This document shows, piece after piece, positions 25,133 through 33,960 of a DNA stretch of 64,000 nucleotides; positions within the stretch are counted from its first letter, which is position 1, and each line of letters opens with the position of its first letter. This DNA is from an uncultured Erysipelotrichaceae bacterium (GTDB lineage Bacteria > Bacillota_I > Bacilli_A > Erysipelotrichales > Erysipelotrichaceae): positions 62,001 through 126,000 of the forward strand of contig CADABS010000001.1 of the NCBI GenBank assembly GCA_902786245.1, in the 5' to 3' direction. The position numbers and the translations under genes are program-made. Below the pieces are notes generated by a model, which was given only the letters and a program-made list of their open reading frames with translations, did not search any database and had not been told where the DNA came from.

Positions 25133-27472
25133 TTATCCTTTCACGGCCTGCAGAACGATCTTCTTCTCTGCAAGTCCCTGTGCTTTGAGTGAAACAATAA
25201 TCTCACCGGCTTCTCCTGCTGTCCGGATATAGGTGCCGCACATGCCGCCTTCTGCCGTGCATACATGCGGTCCGACGATTTCTGCCGGTCCCTGTACATC
25301 TATTTCCACCGGCAGCTGGGCATAGCTGGCAAGATTCCCCAGGTCATCCCTGATCTGCATGCGCAGTGCACACATATCGTATGTATCGCTTTCCCTCAGC
25401 TGCAGCGAGGAAGCCTGTACATCCAGATGCAGCGCCGTATGCGGCGAACGGATGACTGTCTTGACGACTTTGCCGTCTTTGACAGCTTCGAACTTCCATT
25501 CCGTACTGTCGCCGCCCCAGCCGCCGACGTATTTCCCGTACAGCGCAACGCCGTCTTCATATTTCATATGGTACTGGATCATGCAGCGGGCAAGCATCAG
25601 TTTGTACTGCAGAGGCAGACCGGCCATACCGTATTTGCCGGCTGCCGCCAGAGCATCATGGATCAGTCTTGCCTTGGTGCCGGTAAAGCCTTCTTTTGTC
25701 TCGAGCAGACAGCCGATCGTATCATCGATCTTCACCGGACCGTGCTTCAGTCCGCTCCAGCCTTCGCTTGTAAAAGAGGCCACAAAATCATCATTCTTGT
25801 ACAGACGCACCTCATCAGCATTTGTGAATGCATAGATTTCACCGAGATTGCCGGCCGGATAATCGCCGATATCCATCGGGGATGAGATCTCCAGCACCGC
25901 CATATCATCCTGCTGCGAAGCATAGACCGCAGCCGCCAGTTTCGGATTGCGGAAGCTGTCCATGACGCCGTGATAGCAGATCCTGTCGCCCGACCCGAAA
26001 TCCTTGTGTGTCGCATAATCAAACATGCACCACTGGAAACAGCCGATATGTTCACCATCCGCAACGGCATCGTTCAGGACTCTGGCATGGCGCAGGGCAT
26101 GGCTCTGCCTTCTCTGCCAGGTGTCGAAGCTTTTGGTCGGGAACATATGTCCGTTGGCTTCCGAAACAAGCATCGGCTTTGACATATCCGGCGTGACATC
26201 TTTCTTCGCCTTGGTGCCGCTGTTGTTTCCGGTATGCGAGAAATCGTTATAGGCATAGACATCTTCGAGCAGACTGCTCTTTTCCAGATACCGTACCCCG
26301 CTGGTCGGCCGGGTCGGATCCAGCCGGTGCGCCGTCTCATTGGTCATTCGGTACAGTTCATCATCGTCCATGGACTCATTGATACGCACACCCCAGAGGA
26401 TGATCGAAGGATGCTGGCGGTATTCCAGGACCATGTCCTTCGTATTCTCCAGTGCCTGTTTCTTCCAGTCTCTGTCACCGAGGTGCTGCCAGCCCGGGAT
26501 TTCCGTGAACACAAGCAGACCGAGCCGGTCGCAGGCATCGATGAATGCATGGCTCTGGGGATAGTGCGATGTCCGCACCGCATTGACACCCAGTTCTTCC
26601 TTGAGGATCCTGGCATCTTCCACCTGCAGGGAATCCGATACCGCATAGCCGGCATACGGATAGCACTGGTGGCGGTTGAGACCGCGCAGGAACACTTCTT
26701 CCCCATTCAGCAGCAGCTTGTCTTCCTGCAGTTCAATCGTCCGGAATCCGAAGGTGCACGCATATGTTTCTTCCCCGACTGAAATCGTACAGTTATAAAG
26801 CACCGGATGGTCCGGCGACCAGGGTCTTGCATTGGGAACAGCAACCGATGTCTTTCCGTTCACCGCCGGCACAGTCGTTTCCTGCATGAGATTGCCTTCA
26901 CCGTCACAGATCCGGATCAATGCAGGCTGACCGGACGGATCGCCGTCCATATAGAGATCGATCACAGCGGTTGTCAGATCCGGTGTTGTGATATAGACAT
27001 TGCGGATCATGGCCTTTTCATGTTCTTCGATCCAGACATGGCGGTAGATGCCGCCGTAGGTCAGATAGTCAATGACAAATCCGAACGGCGGCACGGCAGG
27101 ATTCTCGGTGGAATCCAGTTTCACCGTCACGGTATTGTCTTCATCAAAACGGACCAGATCCGTGATTTCAAACCGGAATCCGGTATAACCGCAACGGTGC
27201 GTATATGTTTCTTTGCCGTTGATATATACCGTCGCAATATGCGCTGCCCCGTCAAACCGCAGGAAATACCGCTTCGCAGGATCGCTTACCCGGAAGGTCC
27301 GGCGGTAGCCGCTGACCATCTGGTAGTCCTGCGGGTCGCTGTAATGCAGAGGCATCTCCTTCACCGTATGAGGCAGTCTTACATTTTCACCCTGTACCGT
27401 CCCATCCAGAAATCCCTGAGAAAATACAGGTGTGAATTCCCATCCATCGTCAATTCTGATCATCCTTGTCAT
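25133..27472 (-). CDS. GH2 beta-galactosidase-type glycosidase
   Basis: A 779-residue cytoplasmic GH2 enzyme. The sugar-binding jelly roll (residues 1-165), Ig-like domain (to about 255) and TIM barrel are in the normal order. FLRGLNRHQCYP starts the barrel, the acid/base Glu is in GVRINES, and the nucleophile Glu is in LVSEANGH. A C-terminal beta region follows. It is shorter than E. coli LacZ and more like compact GH2 beta-galactosidases of gut bacteria. The ATG at 27472 is chosen because AAAGGA lies before it; an in-frame TTG is two codons upstream. It overlaps the end of the TetR gene. Confidence 0.9.
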   Translation of the reverse strand: MTRMIRIDDGWEFTPVFSQGFLDGTVQGENVRLPHTVKEMPLHYSDPQDYQMVSGYRRTFRVSDPAKRYFLRFDGAAHIATVYINGKETYTHRCGYTGFRFEITDLVRFDEDNTVTVKLDSTENPAVPPFGFVIDYLTYGGIYRHVWIEEHEKAMIRNVYITTPDLTTAVIDLYMDGDPSGQPALIRICDGEGNLMQETTVPAVNGKTSVAVPNARPWSPDHPVLYNCTISVGEETYACTFGFRTIELQEDKLLLNGEEVFLRGLNRHQCYPYAGYAVSDSLQVEDARILKEELGVNAVRTSHYPQSHAFIDACDRLGLLVFTEIPGWQHLGDRDWKKQALENTKDMVLEYRQHPSIILWGVRINESMDDDELYRMTNETAHRLDPTRPTSGVRYLEKSSLLEDVYAYNDFSHTGNNSGTKAKKDVTPDMSKPMLVSEANGHMFPTKSFDTWQRRQSHALRHARVLNDAVADGEHIGCFQWCMFDYATHKDFGSGDRICYHGVMDSFRNPKLAAAVYASQQDDMAVLEISSPMDIGDYPAGNLGEIYAFTNADEVRLYKNDDFVASFTSEGWSGLKHGPVKIDDTIGCLLETKEGFTGTKARLIHDALAAAGKYGMAGLPLQYKLMLARCMIQYHMKYEDGVALYGKYVGGWGGDSTEWKFEAVKDGKVVKTVIRSPHTALHLDVQASSLQLRESDTYDMCALRMQIRDDLGNLASYAQLPVEIDVQGPAEIVGPHVCTAEGGMCGTYIRTAGEAGEIIVSLKAQGLAEKKIVLQAVKG

Positions 27473-28025
27473 ACGCAATTCCTTTCATGAGTATTACCAT
27501 CATTTCACGCAGTCCTTCACTGTAGGAAACAGATTCCTTTTCCAGCACATCGCTTTCCATGAAAGAAGTGATCGCCGATGCGATCATCGTCCGCAGTACC
27601 GGATACGATACTTTCCGGAACACCCCTTCCCGGCGTCCTTCTTCCAGCAGGGCAATGACCGGATCCCAGTCGCTCTGCAGATGTTTCTGCAGGGCGGATG
27701 CGGCTTTGGGATACTGCTGGGGCAGATCTGTCAGGCTGCGCAGATCCATGCCGGCATAGGTATCCGGCATCGCAATCAGAACCCGTTCTGCCTTTTCTTT
27801 CAGACTCAGCGTTTCATCCGCCAGGATCCTGCTCTTCGCTGCCTGGATCTTTTCAAAGGCATGATCGATCACTGCCGCGCACAGATCATCCTTGGACGGA
27901 TAAAAACGGTAGATCGTCTTCTTGGCAATATGAAGACGTGCAGCGATATCCTGCAATGTAAACTTCAGCCCGTATTCCCGGTACAGCTGCTCTGCTTCTT
28001 CAATGATCTTTTCTCTCAGTTCCAT
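27450..28025 (-). CDS. TetR-family regulator of the galactoside operon
   Basis: About 191 residues. The N-terminal helix-turn-helix is LTLQDIAARLHIAKKTIYRFYPSKDDL-like, the classic TetR DNA-binding domain. The C-terminal ligand/dimer region is divergent. Its end overlaps the GH2 gene, so it is the first gene of the operon and probably autoregulated. I chose the ATG at 28025. An in-frame ATG at 28058 coincides with the predicted transcription start and with one arm of an inverted repeat. Neither start has a strong ribosome site. The ligand is probably a sugar or its product, by inference. Confidence 0.85.
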   Translation of the reverse strand: MELREKIIEEAEQLYREYGLKFTLQDIAARLHIAKKTIYRFYPSKDDLCAAVIDHAFEKIQAAKSRILADETLSLKEKAERVLIAMPDTYAGMDLRSLTDLPQQYPKAASALQKHLQSDWDPVIALLEEGRREGVFRKVSYPVLRTMIASAITSFMESDVLEKESVSYSEGLREMMVILMKGIAYDKDDQN

Positions 28026-28026
28026 A

Positions 28027-28058
28027 ATGGAAACCCGTTTCCCTTTTACAGTTTCCAT
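28027..28058 (-). promoter_or_regulatory. Inverted repeat, putative TetR operator
   Basis: Eight-base arms ATGGAAAC and GTTTCCAT are separated by 16 bp and lie just downstream of a TATGCT -10 element, right before the regulator's start. This is a natural position for autorepression. Confidence 0.5.
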
Positions 28059-28068
28059 ACTAGCATAA

Positions 28069-28082
28069 TGAAAGCGCTTACG
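28069..28082 (-). promoter_or_regulatory. cre site (CcpA) of the galactoside operon
   Basis: TGAAAGCGCTTACG matches the catabolite-responsive consensus TGWNANCGNTNWCA at all but the last base. It lies between the presumed -35 and -10 of the operon promoter, so CcpA binding would repress. A second half site makes a larger repeat AAGCGCT/AGCGCTT (28072-28098). Confidence 0.75.
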
Positions 28083-28103
28083 CAACTGCGCAGCGCTTCC
28101 TGT

Positions 28104-28922
28104 TCAGATCCTGGATAAGATGAATTTCTCGATGACTTCCGCAACAGCACCGTGATCGCAGTCCCGCTCGGTAATGAAATCGCATTCCGGCTTCATGGAT
28201 TCGATCGTATTGGCAACCCCGACACCGAGCCCGGCCGCCTTGATCATGGAGAGATCATTGTAATTATCGCCGATCGCGATCGTATCCTTCGGGTCGATGC
28301 CGAGGATCTCCGCCAGCCGCAGCAGACCTGCCCCTTTATTGACGCCCAGCTTATTGAATTCCAGATAGCGGTTCGATGAATAGCTGACGTCCATGTCATC
28401 CGTGATATCGGTCAGCTGCGATGCAATCGAGCGCAGATATTCATGATCGGTGTTCTCATAGAGACACTTGACGATATCCTGTCCCCGCAGGAACTCCAGG
28501 TCCTTTTCATGGATCTCCGTGAATTCCTGGCGGTTGTCGAGGTATGCCACTTCATCGGGATTGATGTTGTAGACATACACCGTATCCTTCGTATAGACAT
28601 GCTGGCATACATTGTACTGCATGCCCCGTTTATACAGTTCATTGGCCTGATCGAAGGTAATGCCTTCAAAATGGATCAGCCGGTCGCCTTTGTTTTCGGT
28701 AATGGCGCCGCCGTTGAAAGAAATGACATACTGCCCCTCTTCTTCATACTGGCCCAGTTCCTTCAGTGTCCCGTAGGCAGTGAAAAACGGTCTTCCCGTG
28801 GCGCAGACAAAGTAAACGCCGAGATCCTTGAGCTTCTTGATCGCCTCAATGTTCTCACGGCATACCGTTCTGTCTTTCATGATCAGTGTTTCATCCAGAT
28901 CGCTCGCTATCAGTCTGTACAT
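28104..28922 (-). CDS. Cof-type HAD-IIB phosphatase
   Basis: A 272-residue HAD hydrolase of the Cof subfamily. Motif I is DLDETL (nucleophile in ASDLDET), motif II is in CATGRPF, the Lys in GVNKGAGL and motif IV GDNYNDLSM. The large C2B cap lies in between. Such enzymes dephosphorylate sugar phosphates, FMN or PLP; specificity cannot be read here. It is preceded by its own ribosome site, GGAGATCTGCAC, and by the terminator of the next HAD gene. Confidence 0.9.
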   Translation of the reverse strand: MYRLIASDLDETLIMKDRTVCRENIEAIKKLKDLGVYFVCATGRPFFTAYGTLKELGQYEEEGQYVISFNGGAITENKGDRLIHFEGITFDQANELYKRGMQYNVCQHVYTKDTVYVYNINPDEVAYLDNRQEFTEIHEKDLEFLRGQDIVKCLYENTDHEYLRSIASQLTDITDDMDVSYSSNRYLEFNKLGVNKGAGLLRLAEILGIDPKDTIAIGDNYNDLSMIKAAGLGVGVANTIESMKPECDFITERDCDHGAVAEVIEKFILSRI

Positions 28923-28974
28923 GTGCAGATCTCCTTTTTCTTCATTCTACCGTAATGCAGGACATGGTTCTAGA

Positions 28975-29000
28975 TAAAAAAGGAACAGCCGCACTTGCAG
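28975..29000 (-). terminator. Terminator of the gmk-HAD unit
   Basis: On the minus strand AGCTGC / GCGGCT within a longer imperfect stem is followed by TTTTTT, overlapping the stop of the upstream HAD gene. Confidence 0.75.
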
Positions 29001-29777
29001 CTATTCTGTGATCCATCCGTAATGGAGGCAGGCATTGCGGATTCCGTCATCCTCTGCCGCATCCGTTACATAATCCGCCATTTCCAGCAAAGCCGGATAG
29101 CCGTTGCCCATGGCAATCGAAGTCCATTCCTTCCGGAACATGACCATATCGTTTTCTCCGTCACCGAATACCACGACATCCTTAATATCCGCACCGAGCC
29201 ATTCCATCATGTCGCGGATGCCTTGATCCTTGGAATCATGCTGGTACCAGAAATAATCCGCTCCCATCCGGATATGTCCGAGCAGATTCAGATTCTGCAG
29301 ACGGTGCTCTTCGCTTTCCGGAATCGAGATATAGATCTTGTAGATATCGGTCAGATCATCAAATTCCATATCCGGCCGGTAGATATAATTCGTCTTTTCC
29401 CGCCGCTCCCCGAACTGTTCCAGGAACCGGTGATCGCGCATGACGACATCGATCGAGTCATTGATGGCAACCAGGATGCCATAGCCCAGCTCATCCGCTT
29501 CGTGGATGATGGTCAGGGCTTTCTCCCTGTCCAGCGGCGCGTTTCTGACAAGCTTTCCGTCCAGCACCAGGGCTGCACCGCCGTTGGCGACAAAATTGCG
29601 GATGCCTGCTTCCTCTGCCGCCGCAACCGTCTTGTAATAGGCCCGGCCCGTCGCAATCGCGGTAAAATGCCCGGCCGCCTCCAGCTTCCGCAGCGTTTCC
29701 AGAGCACTGGGAACCATTCTGCCGGTATGGATATCCGTCAGGGTCCCGTCGATATCAAAGAAGAAATACTTTTTCAT
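29001..29777 (-). CDS. Cof-type HAD-IIB phosphatase, gmk-linked
   Basis: A 258-residue HAD hydrolase with FFDIDGTLTDIHTG (motif I), AIATGRAY (motif II) and VVFGDGENDMVMF (motif IV). It overlaps the gmk stop by 4 bases (ATGA) and is therefore cotranslated with guanylate kinase. It is a paralogue of the neighbour at 28104 in family but clearly not a recent duplicate. The substrate is unknown. Confidence 0.9.
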   Translation of the reverse strand: MKKYFFFDIDGTLTDIHTGRMVPSALETLRKLEAAGHFTAIATGRAYYKTVAAAEEAGIRNFVANGGAALVLDGKLVRNAPLDREKALTIIHEADELGYGILVAINDSIDVVMRDHRFLEQFGERREKTNYIYRPDMEFDDLTDIYKIYISIPESEEHRLQNLNLLGHIRMGADYFWYQHDSKDQGIRDMMEWLGADIKDVVVFGDGENDMVMFRKEWTSIAMGNGYPALLEMADYVTDAAEDDGIRNACLHYGWITE

Positions 29778-30355
29778 TTTCCTTCATTGATGCGCTGTTC
29801 ATAGCGCTGAATAATAACTGCGATAATATCCGCTGCCAGCTGGATATCATCATTGCATACCGCATATTTATACTGCGATACCATTTCCATCTCCTGGGCT
29901 GCCTTGGCCAGACGTTCCTGGATGACTTCCTCCGGCTCCGTCTTGCGGCCCCGGATCCTTCTTTCCAGTTCTTCCATGCTGGGCGGAATAATGAAGATGC
30001 TCAGCACATCCGGCACCTTCTGCTGCACCTGCCGGCATCCCTGTGTTTCGATTTCCAATACACAGTTTTTGCCCATACTCCGGATCCGCTCCACTTCTTT
30101 CAGCGGCGTACCGTAATAATTGCCAACGAATTCCGCATGCTCCAGCATCTCGCCGTTTTCCACTGCACGCATGAATTCTTCTTTCGTTACGTAATAATAA
30201 TTCACGCCTTCCTGCTCACCCGGCCGCATTTCTCTTGTCGTCATCGAAACGGATGTGACAAGATTCAGTTCTTCTTTTTTCATCAGCTCGCCGAGGATCG
30301 TCCCCTTGCCTACGCCGGAAGGTCCGCTCAGTACGATCAGAAGTCCTCTGTTCAT
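29774..30355 (-). CDS. gmk: Guanylate kinase
   Basis: A 193-residue GMP kinase (GMP + ATP to GDP + ADP). The P-loop is LSGPSGVGKGTI. The GMP-binding region has SVSMTTREMRPGEQEGVNYYYV and the lid region RLAKAAQEM. The start at 30355 is favoured over one eight codons upstream because AGAGGGGGTG lies just before it. In many Bacillota gmk precedes rpoZ; here it precedes a HAD gene instead. A consensus promoter sits at 30382-30410. Confidence 0.97.
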   Translation of the reverse strand: MNRGLLIVLSGPSGVGKGTILGELMKKEELNLVTSVSMTTREMRPGEQEGVNYYYVTKEEFMRAVENGEMLEHAEFVGNYYGTPLKEVERIRSMGKNCVLEIETQGCRQVQQKVPDVLSIFIIPPSMEELERRIRGRKTEPEEVIQERLAKAAQEMEMVSQYKYAVCNDDIQLAADIIAVIIQRYEQRINEGK

Positions 30356-30381
30356 ATTTTCACCCCCTCTGATTAACAATC

Positions 30382-30410
30382 ATCATACGAATTAAAAACG
30401 ACTGCGTCAA
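30382..30410 (-). promoter_or_regulatory. Promoter of gmk
   Basis: TTGACG, 17-bp spacer, TATGAT on the minus strand. It overlaps the region driving the divergent rqcH, where TATACT at 30416-30421 is the likely -10. Confidence 0.8.
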
Positions 30411-30445
30411 TCGTGGTATACTTGAAATCTGAAAGCGGGGAAACT

Positions 30446-32083
30446 ATGGCACTGGACGGAATCTTATTATCACGCATCGTACCGCAGATCGCATCCGCGA
30501 TGCCTCTGCGGATACAGAAAATCTGGGATATATCACCGACGGAGATCCTTTTTCAGACACACGGATCGGCCGGCCGTCAGCTGCTGCTGATCAGCTGCCA
30601 TTCCGTATACAACCGGATCCTGTTTACAAAGCGCTCCTATCCGACACCCGATGAACCGGGCAATTTCGTCATGGTCCTGCGCAAGTACCTGGACGGCGGC
30701 ATCATGGAAAGCATTGAACAGGCAGGTCTGGACCGCTGGTGTCTGATCCGCATCAGCCGCCGCAACAACCTCGGCGACATGGAACATCTGAAACTCTATG
30801 TCGAACTGATGGGCAAATACGCCAATGTCATCCTGGTCAATGCAGAAGACCGCATCATCGATGCCCTCAAGCGGATCCCGCCGTTTGAAAACAGCCGCCG
30901 CACCATCCATCCCGGGGCTGTATTCCCGATGATGCCCGCCCAGGATAAAAAAGACCCTTTTGAAACACCGCTGATCGATCCGCAGAAAAGTCTGACGGCA
31001 CAGTTCTCCGGCTTCTCGCCGTTTCTTTCAAAGGAAACAGAATACCGGATGGCCAATGGCGAAAAATTCGAAGACATCCTGGCGGAGATCCGCACCTCCC
31101 GTCAGCTCTTTATTGCCAATGACCAGGGCGAAGCCGCCTTCCACTGCATCGAACTCAAGCACTGCGGTCCGTGCCGCAGCTATGAACTGTTCGAAGGCTT
31201 CGATATCCTGTATTACCATAAAGAAGAAAAAGACCGGATCCGGCAGATCTCCGGCGATACCTTCCGGTTTGTGCAGCGCCAGCTGAAACATCAGAAGACC
31301 AAGCTGCCCCGGCTCTTAAGCGAACTGGACGAAGCGAATGACTGCGCCCGCTGGAAGACATACGGGGAACTGCTGTATGCCTATAACATCACCGATACCA
31401 AAGGACAGACTTCCATCTCCCTGGAAGACTTCGAAACCGGCAAGCCGGTCACCATACCCCTCGATCCGAAACTGGACGGGAAAGGAAACGCCCGCCGCTG
31501 CTATCAGAAATATACGAAGCTGAAAAAAGGCCAGGTGTATCTGGCTGAGCAGATCGATCTGTGCGAAAAAGAGATCACCTATTTCCAGGGACTTCTGGAA
31601 CAGCTCGACCAGGCTGATTTCGATACGGCATCGGAAATGAAAGAAGAACTGATCCGGCTGGGCTATCTCAAAGAAGACCGCCGCCGCAGAAAGCGCAAAA
31701 AAGATACCGGACCGAAGATCGTGCATACCAAGGCACCCGACGGAACACCGGTCTCCTTCGGCCGCAACAACCTGCAGAATGATGCGCTGACATGGCATCT
31801 TGCCCGCAAGAACGAGATCTGGCTCCATGCCAAGGATTATCACGGTGCCCATGTCGTGATCCACGATGAGCATCCCTCCGAAGAAACGATGCGCTTTGCG
31901 GCGAATATCGCTGCCTTCTTCTCGGCTGGCAGACAGTCTTCCAGCGTTCCTGTCATCTGGTGTCCGCAGCGGAACCTGAAAAAAATACCCGGCGCAAAAC
32001 CGGGTATGGTACAGCTTGGTTCCTATAAAATGATCTACATCGATCCCGAGCGGGAAATCATTGAATCACTCGGACTGATCTGA
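30446..32083 (+). CDS. rqcH: RqcH (Rqc2/NFACT) ribosome quality-control protein
   Basis: A 545-residue NFACT protein, formerly called fibronectin-binding protein. NFACT-N begins MALDGILLSRIV, a HhH-like and coiled-coil middle (KLKKGQVYLAEQIDL) follows, and NFACT-R contains SFGRNNLQNDALTWHLARKN and WLHAKDYHGAHVV. RqcH binds stalled 50S subunits with peptidyl-tRNA and recruits tRNA-Ala to add degradation-marking alanine tails. The start at 30446 follows GCGGGG; an upstream in-frame ATG lacks a ribosome site. Its 3' end overlaps rluB tail to tail by 18 bases. Confidence 0.95.
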   Translation: MALDGILLSRIVPQIASAMPLRIQKIWDISPTEILFQTHGSAGRQLLLISCHSVYNRILFTKRSYPTPDEPGNFVMVLRKYLDGGIMESIEQAGLDRWCLIRISRRNNLGDMEHLKLYVELMGKYANVILVNAEDRIIDALKRIPPFENSRRTIHPGAVFPMMPAQDKKDPFETPLIDPQKSLTAQFSGFSPFLSKETEYRMANGEKFEDILAEIRTSRQLFIANDQGEAAFHCIELKHCGPCRSYELFEGFDILYYHKEEKDRIRQISGDTFRFVQRQLKHQKTKLPRLLSELDEANDCARWKTYGELLYAYNITDTKGQTSISLEDFETGKPVTIPLDPKLDGKGNARRCYQKYTKLKKGQVYLAEQIDLCEKEITYFQGLLEQLDQADFDTASEMKEELIRLGYLKEDRRRRKRKKDTGPKIVHTKAPDGTPVSFGRNNLQNDALTWHLARKNEIWLHAKDYHGAHVVIHDEHPSEETMRFAANIAAFFSAGRQSSSVPVIWCPQRNLKKIPGAKPGMVQLGSYKMIYIDPEREIIESLGLI

Positions 32084-32797
32084 GCTGACCATCGCGGTCA
32101 GCTTTTTGATTTCGTAGCTGCGCAGTTTCCGGTATTCGCCCTGACGCAGATTTCCGATTTCCAGATTGCCGTAGCGGATCCTTGCCAGCCTTCTGACCGG
32201 ACAGTGAAAATACTCCATCATCTTGCGGATCTCGCGGTTTCTTCCTTCAAAGATCGTGATCTGCAGTACGCTGCGGTTCTTGTTCTTCGAGCGGCTCAGG
32301 ACCGCAACATCCGCCGGCAGGGTCCGCTTTTCCTCAATGACGATGCCGTTGGACAGGATCCGTGCCATATCATCCGTAAACACGCCGTCCACAGCTACCT
32401 CATAGGTCTTTGGCAGATGCGAGCGCGGATGCATCATGAGATTGGCAAATTCACCGTCGTTGGTCAGGATGAGCAGACCGGTCGTATCATAATCCAGACG
32501 TCCGACCGGAAAGATCCGCTCCTTCACACCTTCAAAGCAGTCCAGCACCGTCGGCCTGCCCTTATCATCCGATACCGAGCAGATCGTCTGCTTCGGCTTG
32601 TTGAGAAGATAGTATACCTTTTCTTCACGGCCGATTTCCTGACCGTTGACTGTCACAACATCATTGACGGATACCTGGGTTCCCATCTCCGTCACGACTT
32701 TTCTGTTGACTCTGACTCTGCCCTGGGCAATCAGCTCCTCCGCTTTTCTTCTTGAAGCGATGCCGGCCCTGGCAATGACTTTCTGCAGCCGTTCCAT
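32066..32797 (-). CDS. rluB: 23S rRNA pseudouridine synthase RluB-like
   Basis: A 243-residue RsuA/RluB-family enzyme. The N-terminal S4 domain is MERLQKVIARAGIASRRKAEELI. The catalytic domain has GRLDYDTTGLLILTNDG with the nucleophilic Asp, and the end carries EGRNREIRKM. It probably makes the pseudouridine near the peptidyl-transferase centre. AGGAGG precedes the ATG. It is the last gene of the Nudix - GNAT/peptidase-like - ParB-like - rluB run. Confidence 0.93.
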   Translation of the reverse strand: MERLQKVIARAGIASRRKAEELIAQGRVRVNRKVVTEMGTQVSVNDVVTVNGQEIGREEKVYYLLNKPKQTICSVSDDKGRPTVLDCFEGVKERIFPVGRLDYDTTGLLILTNDGEFANLMMHPRSHLPKTYEVAVDGVFTDDMARILSNGIVIEEKRTLPADVAVLSRSKNKNRSVLQITIFEGRNREIRKMMEYFHCPVRRLARIRYGNLEIGNLRQGEYRKLRSYEIKKLTAMVSSDQSE

Positions 32798-32806
32798 ATC
32801 TGCCTC

Positions 32807-33082
32807 CTAATGTTTATTCTGCGTATTGCCCCAATAAGCCGAACCGGCCTTGGAATAATCATTCAGGATCATCACCGGAATCTTCCGGAAAGAAGAATCT
32901 GTTTCACACAGGATCGCACAGGCACTGAGCCGGCGGTTTCCGTCGACGCACACATAGCCGCCTTCCACGGCATTGACCTGCACCGGTATCGCGATATGCC
33001 GTTTGGCGATGCTCTCCAGCAGGATCCCCGGATCCTTTTTCTCATATTCGATTTCTTCCAGCATGACTGTTTTATTGATCAT
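32807..33082 (-). CDS. Mini ParB/sulfiredoxin-fold protein
   Basis: A 91-residue protein whose core VNAVEGGYVCVDGNRRLSACAILCE resembles the ParB N-terminal (CTPase/sulfiredoxin) motif G-N-R-R-L. There is no helix-turn-helix or C-terminal dimer domain, so it is not a partition protein. It overlaps the upstream gene by 4 bases and precedes rluB by 9 bases. It could be a small nucleotide-binding accessory protein; function is unknown. Confidence 0.65.
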   Translation of the reverse strand: MINKTVMLEEIEYEKKDPGILLESIAKRHIAIPVQVNAVEGGYVCVDGNRRLSACAILCETDSSFRKIPVMILNDYSKAGSAYWGNTQNKH

Positions 33083-33960
33083 AGTTCCTCTTTTACATAA
33101 ATCACGGTCGCAAACGGAAACAGTACCCGGTTCTTCAGATACGCCGCAGCTTCCTCGGTATGTTCACAGCGTCCGTATACACCGTTATAGAATACCGCTT
33201 TCCCGTTATGAATGCCGCGGTATGTTACATAATGGCCGCCCCTGGCATGGGTATAGAGCAGGATCCCGCATGTCTCGGGTATGAGCCTTGCACAGACCGC
33301 ATTGGACGGCCGGCTCAGATGCACAGGCAGTCCTTTGCGGCGCAGCCACAGGACGAGCCTGGGCAGGTCCTGGCCCATGACATCGCCCAGGAATGCATGT
33401 TTCTGCAGTTCCTCTGCACAGTTCTGCATCGGGATCTCATGGCCCATCATCCGCAGCAGGTTGTAGGCTGCGATCCATCCGCACCCTTTCGCTCTTGTAT
33501 CGAACCAACCGAACGGCAGTGCTTCCATCTTGCCCTGATCGACAATATATCCTTCCGGATCGAATACAGCATCCGGCACCATATACCGCCACTTCTCAAT
33601 GATTTTCTGCATGATCCTGCCTTTGGCATAGAAACCGCAGCCGTTCATCACCGCCGGTGCGATATCCGTATCCATCAGGACCTTTGCCGGATGTTTCATC
33701 TTGATGCTGCGCTCGCTGATCCAATAGACCAGCCGTCTCTTTTCACGCACACTCAGCGAAGGATCATGCATCAGTCTGATCATGACGCTGTCTCCTTCTT
33801 CGGTGACGGTCGCCGCTGCGATCTGCTTTCCTTCCGCAATGATGATGCCGGAAGCTGCCGAACCATGCGGAGAAAGCAGAAAATCCTCCGGCATCTCGGC
33901 ACCGAAGGAATCAAATATGAGCGGCCAGCGCACATCGGGAACGGTTCTGAACCGGATCAC
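33079..33960 (-). CDS. GNAT-like plus C39/papain-like cysteine peptidase-type fusion
   Basis: A 293-residue cytoplasmic protein that appears to have two parts. Residues 1-130 resemble a degenerate GNAT fold (GIIIAEGKQIAAATV, MNGCGFYAKGRIMQ). Residues 150-293 look like a papain-like C39-type domain. A Cys in KGCGWIAAYNLLRMMG is followed by GGHYVTYRGI (His) and VFYNGVYGR (Asn), the Cys-His-Asn/Asp order of such peptidases. No signal peptide, so an intracellular substrate is expected. It overlaps the genes on both sides by 4 bases. Both domain calls are by eye. Confidence 0.55.
   Translation of the reverse strand: MIRFRTVPDVRWPLIFDSFGAEMPEDFLLSPHGSAASGIIIAEGKQIAAATVTEEGDSVMIRLMHDPSLSVREKRRLVYWISERSIKMKHPAKVLMDTDIAPAVMNGCGFYAKGRIMQKIIEKWRYMVPDAVFDPEGYIVDQGKMEALPFGWFDTRAKGCGWIAAYNLLRMMGHEIPMQNCAEELQKHAFLGDVMGQDLPRLVLWLRRKGLPVHLSRPSNAVCARLIPETCGILLYTHARGGHYVTYRGIHNGKAVFYNGVYGRCEHTEEAAAYLKNRVLFPFATVIYVKEEL

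Noticed and set aside
28104-29777. Tandem duplication of HAD genes
   Set aside because: Both are Cof-type but too different in sequence and cap length, separated by a terminator, to be a recent duplication.
32807-33082. Chromosome partition or plasmid ParB
   Set aside because: It lacks the helix-turn-helix and dimer domains, and no parA or parS-like repeats are visible.
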